From an uncultured Johnsonella sp. (GTDB lineage Bacteria; Bacillota; Clostridia; Lachnospirales; Lachnospiraceae): 64,000 nt of DNA. The stretch is from contig CALBCM010000042.1 of assembly GCA_937927235.1 (NCBI GenBank), positions 1-64,000 of the forward strand, read 5' to 3'. Position numbers and translations under genes: made by a program. Under the pieces are notes generated by a model. It was not told the origin of the DNA and did no database searches. It was given only the letters and a program-made list of their open reading frames with translations. Shown here in pieces: positions 52,686 to 62,576 of this stretch; within the stretch, counting starts at the first letter, position 1, and each line of letters starts with the position of its first letter.

Positions 52686-53744
52686 TTATTTATCCATATA
52701 TAACTCTATTTGTTTTGCTGTAATGTCTATCATATCTTCTCCGTTGCTCCAAGCTTTGTACCATTCAACGCTCAGATCAATTGCACTATTTACATCAATT
52801 TTAGGTTTCCAAGCATAGACTGACTTTAACTTATTACAATTTAATTTCAAAAATCCTGCTTCATGCGGACCTCCATCTGGTCTAATGTCAAAATCAAAAT
52901 TTTCACCCCAAGCTCTTTTAAAGCCTTCCACCAGAGTCTTGGTATTTATACAATCACTGTCATCAGGACCAATATTAAAATATCCCTCATACTTTTCTCT
53001 ATTTTCCACCTGTTTCGTTATTATTTTAAGATAAATAAAAAGTGGTTCAAGCACATGCTGAAATGGTCTTATAGAGTTTGGGTTTCTTATTATAACCATT
53101 TTTTTTTCGACTGCTGCTCTTACACAGTCCGGTACTATCCTGTCTTTTGCAAAATCTCCTCCACCTATTACATTACCGGCTCTTGCTGTTGATATAGGGA
53201 GGTTTTCAAGAAAGCTCTTTTTATAACTATGTGTAACAAGTTCAGAACATGATTTTGAGTTGGAATAAGGATCATATCCATCCAGATAATCTTCCTCCAC
53301 ATATCCCTCTTCCTGCTCTTTATTCTCATACACCTTATCTGTTGTAACATTCAAGAAACTCTTGACACTATCTGAAAGTCTCAGGCATTCAAGTATATTC
53401 ACGGTACCCATTACATTAGTTTCATAGGTATATACAGGTCTATCATAAGAATCTCTTACTAAAGGCTGTGCTGCCATATGGATCACATATTCAGGCTGCA
53501 CTTCGCTAAACACTTTCTTTAAATGTTCCAAATCTCTGATATCTCCAATAACAGAGTTTATTTCTCCTTTGAGGTCCAAAATATCAAACAAATTTGTATA
53601 TGTAGGAGGATTTAGAGCATATCCTGTAAGTTTCGCACCACACATTATAAGTATCTTAGACATCCATGAACCCTTAAAACCAGTATGACCGGTTAAAAGT
53701 ACTCTCTTTCCACTATAAAGTTTCTTTAATTCTTCAAAATTCAT
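52686..53744 (-). CDS. rfbG: CDP-glucose 4,6-dehydratase
   Basis: A 352-residue NAD-dependent short-chain dehydratase. It has the nucleotide-binding GHTGFKG at residues 19-25, VTTDKVYE, and the catalytic YDPYSNSK at about residue 157. It makes CDP-4-keto-6-deoxyglucose from CDP-glucose. Adjacent and in the same direction as rfbF (start next to its stop), in the order rfbF, rfbG, rfbH. Confidence 0.94.
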   Translation of the reverse strand: MNFEELKKLYSGKRVLLTGHTGFKGSWMSKILIMCGAKLTGYALNPPTYTNLFDILDLKGEINSVIGDIRDLEHLKKVFSEVQPEYVIHMAAQPLVRDSYDRPVYTYETNVMGTVNILECLRLSDSVKSFLNVTTDKVYENKEQEEGYVEEDYLDGYDPYSNSKSCSELVTHSYKKSFLENLPISTARAGNVIGGGDFAKDRIVPDCVRAAVEKKMVIIRNPNSIRPFQHVLEPLFIYLKIITKQVENREKYEGYFNIGPDDSDCINTKTLVEGFKRAWGENFDFDIRPDGGPHEAGFLKLNCNKLKSVYAWKPKIDVNSAIDLSVEWYKAWSNGEDMIDITAKQIELYMDK

Positions 53745-54524
53745 TTAGTCAATCCACCTCTTCCATGGAGCTCTTCCCTCTGCCCAAAGATTCTCTAATT
53801 TTTCTTTTTCTCTTTGGGTGTCCATACACTGCCAGAATCCATCATGTTCAAATCCCATCAGTTCACGATTCTTTGCAAGATTTAGCATAGGTTCTTGCTC
53901 AAATACAGTAGCATCTCCCTCAGTTATATAATCAAAAATACTTGGATTTAGCACCATAAATCCACCATTTATTATTGCAGAATCGTCCTCGCTTTTTTCT
54001 CTAAAGGATGTAATAAGACCTGAAGCATCTTTTTGAAGGACTCCCTTTTGTTGTGCAAGGCTTACTGTTGTTACTGTCGCAATTTTTCCATGATGCTTAT
54101 GAAAGTCAAGAAGTGCCTTTATATCCACATCAGCAACTCCATCACCATAAGTAAGCATAAATGGTGCATCTTTCAGATGCTCTTTTGCTCTAAGTATTCT
54201 TCCACCAGTCATTGTATTCAGACCTGTATCAAGAACTGTTACTTTCCAGTCCTCTGCGTTTCTTTGATGAACTTCCATCTTATTATTCTTCATATCAAAA
54301 GTCACATCAGAGTTGTACACAAAATAATTTGCAAAATATTCTTTTATCTTATTCTGCTTGTATCCTGCTAAAATGACAAATTCATCAATACCAAATGTTG
54401 AATAGTATTTCATAATATGCCATAAAATAGGCTGACTTCCAATTTCAATCATTGGCTTTGGCTTTAAATGACTTTCCTCAGAAATCCTTGTTCCAAGTCC
54501 ACCTGCTAATAATACAGCTTTCAT
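53745..54524 (-). CDS. rfbF: glucose-1-phosphate cytidylyltransferase
   Basis: A 259-residue nucleotidyltransferase making CDP-glucose. The signature MKAVLLAGGLGTRISEESHLKPKPMIEIGSQPILWHIMKYYS is complete, with metal-binding DGVADVD. I chose the ATG at 54524, preceded by GAGGAAA, over an upstream reading from 54548. First committed enzyme of the CDP-dideoxysugar pathway. Confidence 0.94.
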   Translation of the reverse strand: MKAVLLAGGLGTRISEESHLKPKPMIEIGSQPILWHIMKYYSTFGIDEFVILAGYKQNKIKEYFANYFVYNSDVTFDMKNNKMEVHQRNAEDWKVTVLDTGLNTMTGGRILRAKEHLKDAPFMLTYGDGVADVDIKALLDFHKHHGKIATVTTVSLAQQKGVLQKDASGLITSFREKSEDDSAIINGGFMVLNPSIFDYITEGDATVFEQEPMLNLAKNRELMGFEHDGFWQCMDTQREKEKLENLWAEGRAPWKRWID

Positions 54525-54572
54525 ATTATTTCCTCGCTTTATAAACAATTACTATGTAAATTAAACTTGTAG

Positions 54573-55481
54573 CTAACCATTCTCCCTAATCCAATCTGCT
54601 GTTCTTTTTATTCCATCCTTAAATTCAATCAATGGAATTAAGCCTGTGTCGTCTTTAATTGCATTGATATTAAATTCATTATAGGTCAAAGAAACTCCAT
54701 TGAATTCCATCTCTCCAAATCCCATCTCAGCATTTTTATCAACTACATCTCTAAGTTCTAATAAAAATTTCTTTAAAGGCTTTGGATTCAGACTGCCAAT
54801 ATAATAAGTCTTGTTATTTTTCCCAAGCTCTCCAATTTTTATAAATGCATTTATTGCATCATCTATATATATAAAATCATACTTTTGTGTACCAGAAGAA
54901 AATGCACAGTGCTCTCCTCTTATAATTTTTCTTATAGTAGTATTTATAAGCCTCGGGCTATATTCTCCTGGGCCATATACATTTGACACAATTGCCCTTA
55001 TATAATCAATTCTCAGACTACCTGCAAGTGTTCTTGCCATATAATCGGCTGCTAACTTAGCTGACTTATACAATGTATTTTTATTTGGAGTTATTTCATG
55101 CTCCATTAACGCCGCAATTTCGTAGATCATAATACTTGATGCAAATATAAACCTTTGACATCCTATCCTATGGCAAGCATTGATAGCTTCACATGTAGAT
55201 TTTATATTTGATATTTGCACATTATAATCTGCATTTAAAGAATTTGATACTCCTACCCAAGCAAGGTGGTAAAACTCATCTACTTTTTCATTGCCTATAA
55301 CCTTATCTAAATTTTCAAATCCTCCAAAATTATTTTTGAATATCTTTATATCTTTTAATCCGTCAATTCTATTGCTGTTCTCATTTACTAATGCAAGAAC
55401 CCTTACATTTTTTTCTGAAAATGCCTTACACAATGCCGAGCCAATAAACCCATTTGCTCCGCTTACTATTACTGTCTTCAC
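54573..55481 (-). CDS. NAD-dependent epimerase/reductase of the dideoxysugar pathway
   Basis: A 302-residue SDR-type protein with an N-terminal GANGFIGSALCKAF and a Tyr-Lys pair in NTLYKSAKLAA. Position next to rfbF, rfbG and rfbH matches the final reductase or epimerase that makes CDP-abequose, -paratose or -tyvelose (RfbJ, RfbS, RfbE types). The exact sugar cannot be told from sequence. It starts directly after the glycosyltransferase gene. Confidence 0.8.
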   Translation of the reverse strand: MKTVIVSGANGFIGSALCKAFSEKNVRVLALVNENSNRIDGLKDIKIFKNNFGGFENLDKVIGNEKVDEFYHLAWVGVSNSLNADYNVQISNIKSTCEAINACHRIGCQRFIFASSIMIYEIAALMEHEITPNKNTLYKSAKLAADYMARTLAGSLRIDYIRAIVSNVYGPGEYSPRLINTTIRKIIRGEHCAFSSGTQKYDFIYIDDAINAFIKIGELGKNNKTYYIGSLNPKPLKKFLLELRDVVDKNAEMGFGEMEFNGVSLTYNEFNINAIKDDTGLIPLIEFKDGIKRTADWIRENG

Positions 55482-55483
55482 CT

Positions 55484-56434
55484 TTACTCCTTATCCTCCT
55501 TATCAAAGCCTAGCCTCTTCTGTTCAATAACAAGCGGTCTCTCCATAACTCTAGTATTTATATTGAGTATATACTCCCCAAGGAAACCTATAAAAAATAA
55601 TAATACAGATCCCATAAAGAACATTCCCACCAATAACCCCGCAATACCAAGCTGAAAGCTGTTCCAATTAATTATTTTCATTATAATTGTAATAACAGCC
55701 AAAATAAAACATATTCCTGACATCAAAAAGCCCAGTATAGTTGCAAGTCTCATAACCACCTTTGAATAAGAAGTGATTCCAAGCATTGCTACATCGTATA
55801 GCTTAAAAAAGTTAAATGATGATTTCCCTTTTTCCCTTTGTTTTTGTTCATAAAAAACCTCTGCTCTTTCGGGTCCCAATTCTGCTACAATACCTCTCAA
55901 GTATGGGTTCGAGTCCTTAAGCTGCTTCATTACATCTATAAATTTTCTATCATATAGCCCAAATCCTGTAAAATGCTCAATATGATCTATATCTGCAATT
56001 TTTTTTATGGTTCTGTAGTACATTCCTCTTATAAAATACATAATCGGATTCTCACGACTCTTATTTTTAATTCCAATTACTATCTGTTTCCCTTTTTCCC
56101 ACTCTTTAACAAAATCGGCTATCACTTCTGGTGGATCCTGCATATCAGCAAATATTAAAACAGTACAATCTCCTGTTCCTTGTAAAAGTCCATAAAAACA
56201 AGATCTGCTAAATCCAAAATTTTTTGCGTTAAATATTGCCTTTACTCTCTCGTCTTCTTTAACAAGTCCTTCAATTATCTCTCTAGATTTATCTAAGGAA
56301 TAATTGTCAATATATATAAGTTCAAAATTATAGTTAATGAGGCTTGTTTCAAAAATAGTCTTTATCCTCTTATATATCAAAAGTATGTTTTCCTCTTCAT
56401 TGTAAGTAGGTACCAGTATGGAAATCGTCTTCAT
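55484..56434 (-). CDS. family 2 glycosyltransferase (GtrB/DPM1 type)
   Basis: A 316-residue enzyme with an N-terminal GT-A domain: SILVPTYNEEENILLIYKRI, IDNYSLDKSREI, ADMQDPPEVI (DxD-like) and YRTIKKIADIDHI. Two C-terminal membrane segments lie at about residues 230-290. This is the layout of polyprenyl-phosphate glycosyltransferases such as GtrB and ArnC. It likely loads the dideoxysugar or another sugar on undecaprenyl phosphate for export by the SMR pair. First gene of the island's minus-strand run. Confidence 0.85.
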   Translation of the reverse strand: MKTISILVPTYNEEENILLIYKRIKTIFETSLINYNFELIYIDNYSLDKSREIIEGLVKEDERVKAIFNAKNFGFSRSCFYGLLQGTGDCTVLIFADMQDPPEVIADFVKEWEKGKQIVIGIKNKSRENPIMYFIRGMYYRTIKKIADIDHIEHFTGFGLYDRKFIDVMKQLKDSNPYLRGIVAELGPERAEVFYEQKQREKGKSSFNFFKLYDVAMLGITSYSKVVMRLATILGFLMSGICFILAVITIIMKIINWNSFQLGIAGLLVGMFFMGSVLLFFIGFLGEYILNINTRVMERPLVIEQKRLGFDKEDKE

Positions 56435-56702
56435 AGCACTTCCCCTACCCGAAACGCGATTATTCCTCCATATCTTTTGAAAAAAACTTTACAATCTTCC
56501 TCTCTATCTAAGGAAGGCATTATAAATGGTGTTTGTAAAATAATCATAATCTAATTCGCATAAAAATATGCAATCCTTCTTAAATTTAAATCTATATATA
56601 CCGATGTAGCTTAAAACCATCACTAAAATATCATAAAAGAAAGTAATAGTCAATAAATCTACTGAAATCTCTAAGAAACAATATTTTTAATAAAAATTGT
56701 AC
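56435..56702. other. intergenic region before the tRNA gene
   Basis: About 270 bp of AT-rich non-coding sequence between the glycosyltransferase start and the tRNA promoter. I see no clear -10/-35 pair for the minus-strand operon and no RNA structure. Confidence 0.4.
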
Positions 56703-56731
56703 TTGAAAAAATTATAAAAATAAGGTATCAT
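56703..56731 (+). promoter_or_regulatory. promoter of tRNA-Pro
   Basis: TTGAAA (56703-56708) and TATCAT (56726-56731) are spaced by 17 bp, ending 18 bp before the tRNA. Confidence 0.65.
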
Positions 56732-56749
56732 AATGATTGTTTAAAGTTA

Positions 56750-56823
<74 letters not shown>

Positions 56824-57103
56824 GTAAAATTCAGATATTTAATATATATAATGATATTTTTTATAATATATTTAATTAACTGTATATTGTATTGAATAAA
56901 TCTAATATATGAGCTATCATTATGTTCTGTTCTTTATAATGATAGCTTTTTCTATTCTTTACTACATTGCAAAAGTCTCTTATTACGTGTTCTAGATTAT
57001 CATTTTCTGGAAAAAATAGTCTGATGTTAACATATAATTAGTACAAAATAAAATGAGATATTTCCTTATTTGTTATATAATCAATATTAGAAGGAATTCA
57101 ATT

Positions 57104-57382
57104 ATGTCTAGTAAAAGAAATCATCACTCAAAACAATCTAAGTTGGATGCTATCAACTATAGAAATGAACATCCCGATCTTACACAAACCGAATGTGCTA
57201 AGAATCTTGGCATCAGTGTTATTACACTTGCTGAATGGGAAAGTCAATTTCGTAATAATAACGGTGATATCCTTGTTCGCGGTTCAGGTAACTACGGATC
57301 TGACGATGCAAAGGAAATAGCCCGTCCTAAACGTCAACTATGTGACGCTCAGGATACTCTTGATGTACTAAAAAAGCCATAA
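57104..57382 (+). CDS. IS3-family OrfA (transposase helix-turn-helix)
   Basis: A 92-residue OrfA with a helix-turn-helix: RNEHPDLTQTECAKNLGISVITLAEWESQFR at about residues 19-50, followed by a helical region of the leucine-zipper kind. AGAAGGA lies about 10 bp before the ATG. The frame ends before orfB. With a broken orfB it is inactive in transposition but may still bind the ends. Confidence 0.75.
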   Translation: MSSKRNHHSKQSKLDAINYRNEHPDLTQTECAKNLGISVITLAEWESQFRNNNGDILVRGSGNYGSDDAKEIARPKRQLCDAQDTLDVLKKP

Positions 57383-57419
57383 GCATTCTGGGGAAAAGTT
57401 AACTATTGCTATATATGCA

Positions 57420-57920
57420 GAAGTTTCTGCAAAGGTAGAGGCAGCTAAAGTAATCGGACACCGTATCTCTACTTCCGTAATGCTTAAATTTTTAGGTGTG
57501 TCCCGCTCCGGATATCATTCTTTTCTTAACAGAAAAATCTCTGCTACTACTCAGCAAAAAGGAGCTATTAAGAAAAATATCCGAATTATTTATGATGCTT
57601 CAAAACAAAACTATCATCAGATCGTAACATCCAATATGTTTCAAATGCATGGCGTGAAGCTACCAAATTTATGAAGCGTAGCTATTCTGACATTGGTTAT
57701 CCATATGACAATGCTTGCATTGAATCATTCCATTCATTAATCAAAAGAGAGTGGCTAAACAGGTTCAATATCTAAGACTATAGCCATGCTTATAGGCTTG
57801 TTTTTGAATACATTGAAGCCTTTTATAATACTGTCAGGATTCATAGTCATTGTGATTATATGTCTCCAGACGAGTTTGAAAAAATATATAATAAGGTGCA
57901 CATTCTGCCGGCATCTTAGC
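57420..57920 (+). pseudogene. IS3-family OrfB transposase, deleted and frameshifted
   Basis: Fragments of the DDE integrase-type transposase survive. The HTH region FLGVSRSGYHSFLNRKIS is in one frame (57480-57674). The final catalytic Glu region, SDIGYPYDNACIESFHSLIKREW, and FEYIEAFYNTVRIHSHCDYMSPDEF are in another, with an in-frame TAA between. The two catalytic Asp motifs are absent, so a large internal deletion occurred. Confidence 0.8.
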
Positions 57921-57928
57921 CGGCAGAA
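57903..57928. terminator. hairpin at the IS right end
   Basis: TTCTGCCGGC-ATCTTA-GCCGGCAGAA is a perfect 10-bp stem. On the plus strand it is followed by CCCCTTATTTTAATTTG, a weak T-rich tail. It may stop read-through from the insertion sequence. Confidence 0.5.
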
Positions 57929-57975
57929 CCCCTTATTTTAATTTGTACTAAATCTTGACATAGCACCAGTATCCA

Positions 57976-58089
57976 TTATGCAGCCTTTACATCTACCATA
58001 AGAGTTTTATAACCCATTTTTATTGATTTTCCAGCCGCATAAAGTCCATACATTCCAGCACCAAGTATTATCCTATCATAAAATTCCAT
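57976..58089 (-). pseudogene. N-terminal stub of an FAD-dependent oxidoreductase
   Basis: A 37-codon frame starting at ATG 58089 begins MEFYDRIILGAGMYGLYAAG, a dinucleotide-binding GxGxxG fold, and ends at a TAA just outside the insertion sequence. It is the first strand-helix-strand of a FAD enzyme, such as an amine oxidase or UDP-galactopyranose-mutase-like protein. The rest is missing, presumably lost with the nearby insertion. Confidence 0.6.
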
Positions 58090-58143
58090 TATATACCCTT
58101 TATTATTTTATGCCATAACACATGTTTATTGTGGTCTTATCTC

Positions 58144-60417
58144 CTAATTTACAGGATTTGTACTTTTGTTTTTACTATTTTTTATAGAATATAATCCTCT
58201 TAGAAAAGCAGAAATTATTATTACAATTATATAGCTGTTGCTCATATATAAAAAAATATTTTCCAATATATTGTCATAATATATTTCAACAGTATTTAAA
58301 CCTGCATTTAATTTTATATATGCTATATATTCGTTAATTTCAGGCTTAATAATATTTCCATTAACTCTATATTTATAATATCTATTAGGATATAACATAA
58401 ACTCTAATTCTGTTTCTTTAGGTGAATTAATTTCTATTTTATATTTTGAAGCATCATCTGTGATAAATTTTTGTATATCACTATTATCTAATTCTGCACA
58501 ATAAAAATATCCATTATCCAGTACTTCTTTCCTGTCTTCTATTCCAATAGCATTATTATATTTACTTGGAATGAACTGTTTTAACTTGTATATAACATAA
58601 TTGGAATTAATACTTTTCAGTGGTACTGAATAGTCTATAATATTTTCTAATAAATTATGATTTGTACTTAAGGCTTGTATATTAACAATAGCAAAATCTA
58701 CTCTAGTATCGGATATATATCTTTCATTAAATGAAGTAAACCAAGGGAACATCTTTCTATAAGTATATGGTACTGCAACATGAATAGGATAACCGAAATA
58801 GTTACTTATTTTATATTCTCCCTTTTCAAACCAACCTAAATTAGAAGGTATATATGTCGGTACCTCAAATTCTTTGTCTATATTAATAAACCTATATATT
58901 TTCTTTCTATTAGTATCCATGTTACTTTTAATAAAATTATCTATAATGTCAAAAGACTCTTTATCCCATACAATACTATATTTCTTAACCTCATCCTTAG
59001 ACCAATAAACATTAAAAAAGCTATAAAAGTTATTTATAGAAAATATTGATACCATAAAGCATGTTAGTACAATTGCCATTGTTGAAATTCTATTTTGTAT
59101 AATGGATATACTAAGAACTATTACAAGCAATATTAGTTCAAGTATTAAAACTTCTTTATAAAATAATTTATTTTGTATAATTGGTGATAGCAATAATAAT
59201 ATAAATATTAGTGCTATTACAATAAAATTAATAATTTTTATTAACTTTAAATCATATTCTGTGTTTTCTAACATAATTCCTAATGAAATATATAAAAAAG
59301 GTAATGTTACTATCATATATCTTATAGGAAGATGTGATTGACCTAAAATAGGAATAATACTATAAAACCATGCTGCAAGTGGTGTATTTATTCCAAAGGA
59401 AACGAATAGCATAATTAAATTTATTATAATTCCAAACATAAATAGCTTTTTATTTAATCCAGTTAATTTTTTATAATAATTATTTTTTATAAAAATAATT
59501 ATTATAATTAACCACAACAATCCTAAGTGCAAAATCTGAAACTGCTCTGGAGTGTCTACATTTGCACTAAAAGCATTTGAAAAAATATAGATTATATTAG
59601 AAGGATTAATTTTTAATTCTGAGAAAAAATATAAAGTTGATGTTTCTGGCTTAACTATTGTTTTTATATAGACAAGTATATTTAAATAATATGGCAAGGC
59701 TATTAATCCTGCTATAAAATAAGGAACAAATAATCTGATTATATTTTTATATTTATCATTTGAATCATCTATTAAATATATTGAACTAGCTACAAAGCAG
59801 ATAATTACTAATGCCAACGAGTATTGTATCTGTCCTGACATAAATCCAAGGTACACTATAAACGATAATAAAAATATATCTATTTTTTTCTTATTATATA
59901 TTATATTAAGAGAATAATACATAATAACAGGTACTAACATACATACAATAGCAAATCCAGTATACCAAATTTCATATAAGAAAAGGTTAAGACTTGTACA
60001 TGCTATCAATAAACATCTTTCTTTTTTTATATTAAAGAACTTGCTGCACAGCAACTGAATATAAAATAATGCACAAAAAAGATGTAATACATGAAATAAT
60101 ATATAAAACAGATTATATTTATTTGTTAGTCCCCCTAGTAGTGCAAATAATATAAGTATAGGATATCTTATACTAAGATTTGGAACCAAATAAAATTCAG
60201 TAGCACCATTAAAAGTAGATATATCAACTCCTAAATAAATCTTATTTATTAAGTCATTCCCTAGCTTTATAAAGCTTGGATAACAAGACTGGAGTTGATC
60301 TTGGGTTATAGCGAAAGTACCTACATCTGAAAATAATTTTTGTCCTAAAAAAACAACAAATACTAAAAATGTAATTATTAAACTATTGATTATAAAAAAT
60401 TTTCTATTTGCCAGCAT
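58144..60417 (-). CDS. large YfhO/GT-C-like membrane protein
   Basis: A 757-residue membrane protein (counting from the ATG at 60417; a start at 60462 lies deep in the previous gene). About twelve to thirteen hydrophobic helices fill residues 10-470. A soluble domain follows, then a final membrane helix at about residues 725-745. An early acidic stretch (FSDVGTFAITQDQLQSCYP) fits the catalytic loop of GT-C enzymes. It resembles YfhO-type proteins, which glycosylate lipoteichoic acid. It probably uses undecaprenyl-linked sugar to decorate a surface polymer. The substrate is unknown. Confidence 0.7.
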   Translation of the reverse strand: MLANRKFFIINSLIITFLVFVVFLGQKLFSDVGTFAITQDQLQSCYPSFIKLGNDLINKIYLGVDISTFNGATEFYLVPNLSIRYPILILFALLGGLTNKYNLFYILFHVLHLFCALFYIQLLCSKFFNIKKERCLLIACTSLNLFLYEIWYTGFAIVCMLVPVIMYYSLNIIYNKKKIDIFLLSFIVYLGFMSGQIQYSLALVIICFVASSIYLIDDSNDKYKNIIRLFVPYFIAGLIALPYYLNILVYIKTIVKPETSTLYFFSELKINPSNIIYIFSNAFSANVDTPEQFQILHLGLLWLIIIIIFIKNNYYKKLTGLNKKLFMFGIIINLIMLFVSFGINTPLAAWFYSIIPILGQSHLPIRYMIVTLPFLYISLGIMLENTEYDLKLIKIINFIVIALIFILLLLSPIIQNKLFYKEVLILELILLVIVLSISIIQNRISTMAIVLTCFMVSIFSINNFYSFFNVYWSKDEVKKYSIVWDKESFDIIDNFIKSNMDTNRKKIYRFINIDKEFEVPTYIPSNLGWFEKGEYKISNYFGYPIHVAVPYTYRKMFPWFTSFNERYISDTRVDFAIVNIQALSTNHNLLENIIDYSVPLKSINSNYVIYKLKQFIPSKYNNAIGIEDRKEVLDNGYFYCAELDNSDIQKFITDDASKYKIEINSPKETELEFMLYPNRYYKYRVNGNIIKPEINEYIAYIKLNAGLNTVEIYYDNILENIFLYMSNSYIIVIIISAFLRGLYSIKNSKNKSTNPVN

Positions 60418-61507
60418 ACTTTTTCCATTTCTTTTTCCATAATTTTTGCACAGATACTTCAACTGTAATATGAATTATATAAGCCGCTAATAAAGCTACA
60501 ACTACTCCAGAAAATAAAATAATATAGCTATTCTGTATTTTGAAAGTATATTTAGCTATATACATCATACCTAAACCTAAAGGTAAATGAAGAAGGTATA
60601 TAGGCATAGACATATCAGAAATAAATTTAGTAATTTTAGAACCAAAGCTTAATATATTAGGATTTTTTAGATTAATTATATAATATAGTGCATATATACA
60701 ATATGTAACTAAAAATGTTCCTACAGTATAATCTACAGTTGCATCGCCATTTAAAATCATATTACCTCTGAGACATACAAATGTAAAAATAACTGAAGTT
60801 CCTACATTCATAACTAAAGATTTAAAATCATCTTTATCTCTTTCACAGATATAAAGCATAGCTCCAGTAAGCATGAAACATATATATCTCATATCGTAAG
60901 CATACATATTTATAAAGCTATTATCCTGATAACGATTATTCGCAAGCATTAAAAATAACGATATACTGTACATACTGTATATTAATGATTTTGTTATTTT
61001 ATTAAACGGTATTAAAATTATATAAAATGTTACTATTGCTCTTAGAAACCATACAACTCCGGTTGTTGCTATTACGCCAAATAGACCATACGTCAATGTA
61101 AGAGTAACTAGCTGACTTTTAATTGAATACCAATAATTTTGGGTTATTCCTATAAATAAACTGTAAACTATCGAACAAGCTAAAAATACTGGCCATATTC
61201 TCATTACTTTATCTATAACATAAAATGAAGTTTCTTTATTTTCTCTTGACTTTACACCTAAATATCCACTTATTATAAAAAATAAGACAGTTCCTATTCT
61301 TGCACTTAAAGTCCCTAAATGAAATAAATATACATCTAATTTCCATAATATCTGCGTTGTTGCTGGAATTAATGGCTCATTCATTTTGTTTTTTATTACC
61401 AGGATTATGTCATATGCATTTGTACCTGTTCCTACCAAATGACCATAAATCATAAGTATAATGGCAATGCACTTTAGATGATCAAGATATTTAATCCTTT
61501 CTTTCAT
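60404..61507 (-). CDS. acyltransferase 3 family membrane protein
   Basis: A 367-residue, ten-helix membrane acyltransferase. The N-terminal MKERIKYLDHLKCIAIILMIYGHLVG matches the family's R/D...H region (H at about residue 23). Later VVWFLRAIVTFYIILIPFNKI and PIYLLHLPLG are typical. It likely O-acetylates a cell-surface glycan. Its stop overlaps the start of the GT-C-like gene. Confidence 0.85.
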   Translation of the reverse strand: MKERIKYLDHLKCIAIILMIYGHLVGTGTNAYDIILVIKNKMNEPLIPATTQILWKLDVYLFHLGTLSARIGTVLFFIISGYLGVKSRENKETSFYVIDKVMRIWPVFLACSIVYSLFIGITQNYWYSIKSQLVTLTLTYGLFGVIATTGVVWFLRAIVTFYIILIPFNKITKSLIYSMYSISLFLMLANNRYQDNSFINMYAYDMRYICFMLTGAMLYICERDKDDFKSLVMNVGTSVIFTFVCLRGNMILNGDATVDYTVGTFLVTYCIYALYYIINLKNPNILSFGSKITKFISDMSMPIYLLHLPLGLGMMYIAKYTFKIQNSYIILFSGVVVALLAAYIIHITVEVSVQKLWKKKWKKYAGK

Positions 61508-61554
61508 ACCTCTCCCCTGTCTTAATTTTTTTAAACTACATTTTATATATTTTT

Positions 61555-62565
61555 CTACCTTGCTTTTACGCTATCTAAATCAAAATCTTCTGCTTTATAA
61601 TACATAATCCTTGTTCCGCCATTTTCAAATTCAAATGGAACATATAATAAATCGTCAAAGACTTCTTTTATGTATTCTTGTTTATCTTCTTCAACATAAA
61701 ACAGCATAAAGCCTCCTCCTCCTGCACCAAGAAGCTTACCGCCTATTACTCCTGATTTCAATGCTTTTTTATACAACATATCTATGCTGTCATTTGATAT
61801 TTCATTTGTTATCCCCCTTTTAAGCTTCCATGTATAATCAAGCAGTTTACCTATTTCAGACAGCTCTGTTTTTGATGTGAGTATATTTTCAGCAGCATCT
61901 ACTAATTCTTTCATTTCAAGAAGCTCAGCTGTTTTACTCTTAGTTGCTTTTTTTTGGTTAATTGCTATATCACTTGAAAAACGTGAAAACCCTGTAAAAA
62001 ACAGCATAAGATTTTTATTTAACTGTTGTTTTCTTTCTTTTGAGATTATTACAGGATGTACTCTATAGCCTTCTGCATCAAAATCAATACGATTAAATCC
62101 TCCAAAGGAAGCTGCTATTTGATCTTGTATTCCTCCTATTTCATTGCACAATACTCTTTCAAGATAAATAGCATCATCTGCCAATTTTCTTTTATCAGCA
62201 TACTTTCCCTTAAGTGCATAAAAAGCACTTAATAATCCTACAGCAAATGAACTGCTTGTTCCAAGACCCGAGCGCGCCGGAAGGTCTGCTTCATAGGCTA
62301 TACTTATTTCATGCATATCAAGCCATTTCATAGCCTCACGTACAGCAGGATGGCGTATATCGCCTGCTGTATTTGTTCTTTCTATCACACTGTAGGTAAT
62401 TTGATTAGCATATTCAAAAAACCTTGGAAGATGACGTACTGTTAAATAACAATACTTGTCAAACGAAGTAGAAAGTACACTTCCTCCGTATTCTTCATAA
62501 AATTCTTTAAAGTCTGTACCTCCACCAAAAAACGACATCCTAAACGGAGTTTGAGTAATAACCAT
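61555..62565 (-). CDS. GHMP kinase, heptose-7-phosphate-kinase-like
   Basis: A 336-residue GHMP-family kinase. MVITQTPFRMSFFGGGTDFKEFYEEYGG and the ATP loop LPARSGLGTSSSFAVGLL at residues 95-112 match the HddA type, which phosphorylates D-glycero-D-manno-heptose 7-phosphate. Motif 3 is in GGKLLGAGGGGFMLFY. Heptose in a Gram-positive surface glycan is known in S-layer glycoproteins. The neighbours expected for GDP-heptose are outside the window. It is followed closely by the cupin protein gene. Confidence 0.8.
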   Translation of the reverse strand: MVITQTPFRMSFFGGGTDFKEFYEEYGGSVLSTSFDKYCYLTVRHLPRFFEYANQITYSVIERTNTAGDIRHPAVREAMKWLDMHEISIAYEADLPARSGLGTSSSFAVGLLSAFYALKGKYADKRKLADDAIYLERVLCNEIGGIQDQIAASFGGFNRIDFDAEGYRVHPVIISKERKQQLNKNLMLFFTGFSRFSSDIAINQKKATKSKTAELLEMKELVDAAENILTSKTELSEIGKLLDYTWKLKRGITNEISNDSIDMLYKKALKSGVIGGKLLGAGGGGFMLFYVEEDKQEYIKEVFDDLLYVPFEFENGGTRIMYYKAEDFDLDSVKAR

Positions 62566-62576
62566 TTTTCCCCCTT

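Larger units (their letters stand above)
57038..57951 (+). mobile_element. degenerate IS3-family insertion sequence
   Basis: The ends TTAGTACAAAATAAAATGAG (57038-57057) and, inverted, 57932-57951 match at 18 of 20 bases. The orfA frame (57104-57382) is intact. The orfB frame has lost most of its catalytic domain and contains stop codons: its start (VSRSGYHSFL) and C-terminal end (GYPYDNACIESFHSLIKREW... FYNTVRIH) survive in different frames. It cannot transpose by itself. A 10-bp perfect hairpin is near the right end (57903-57928). Confidence 0.85.
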
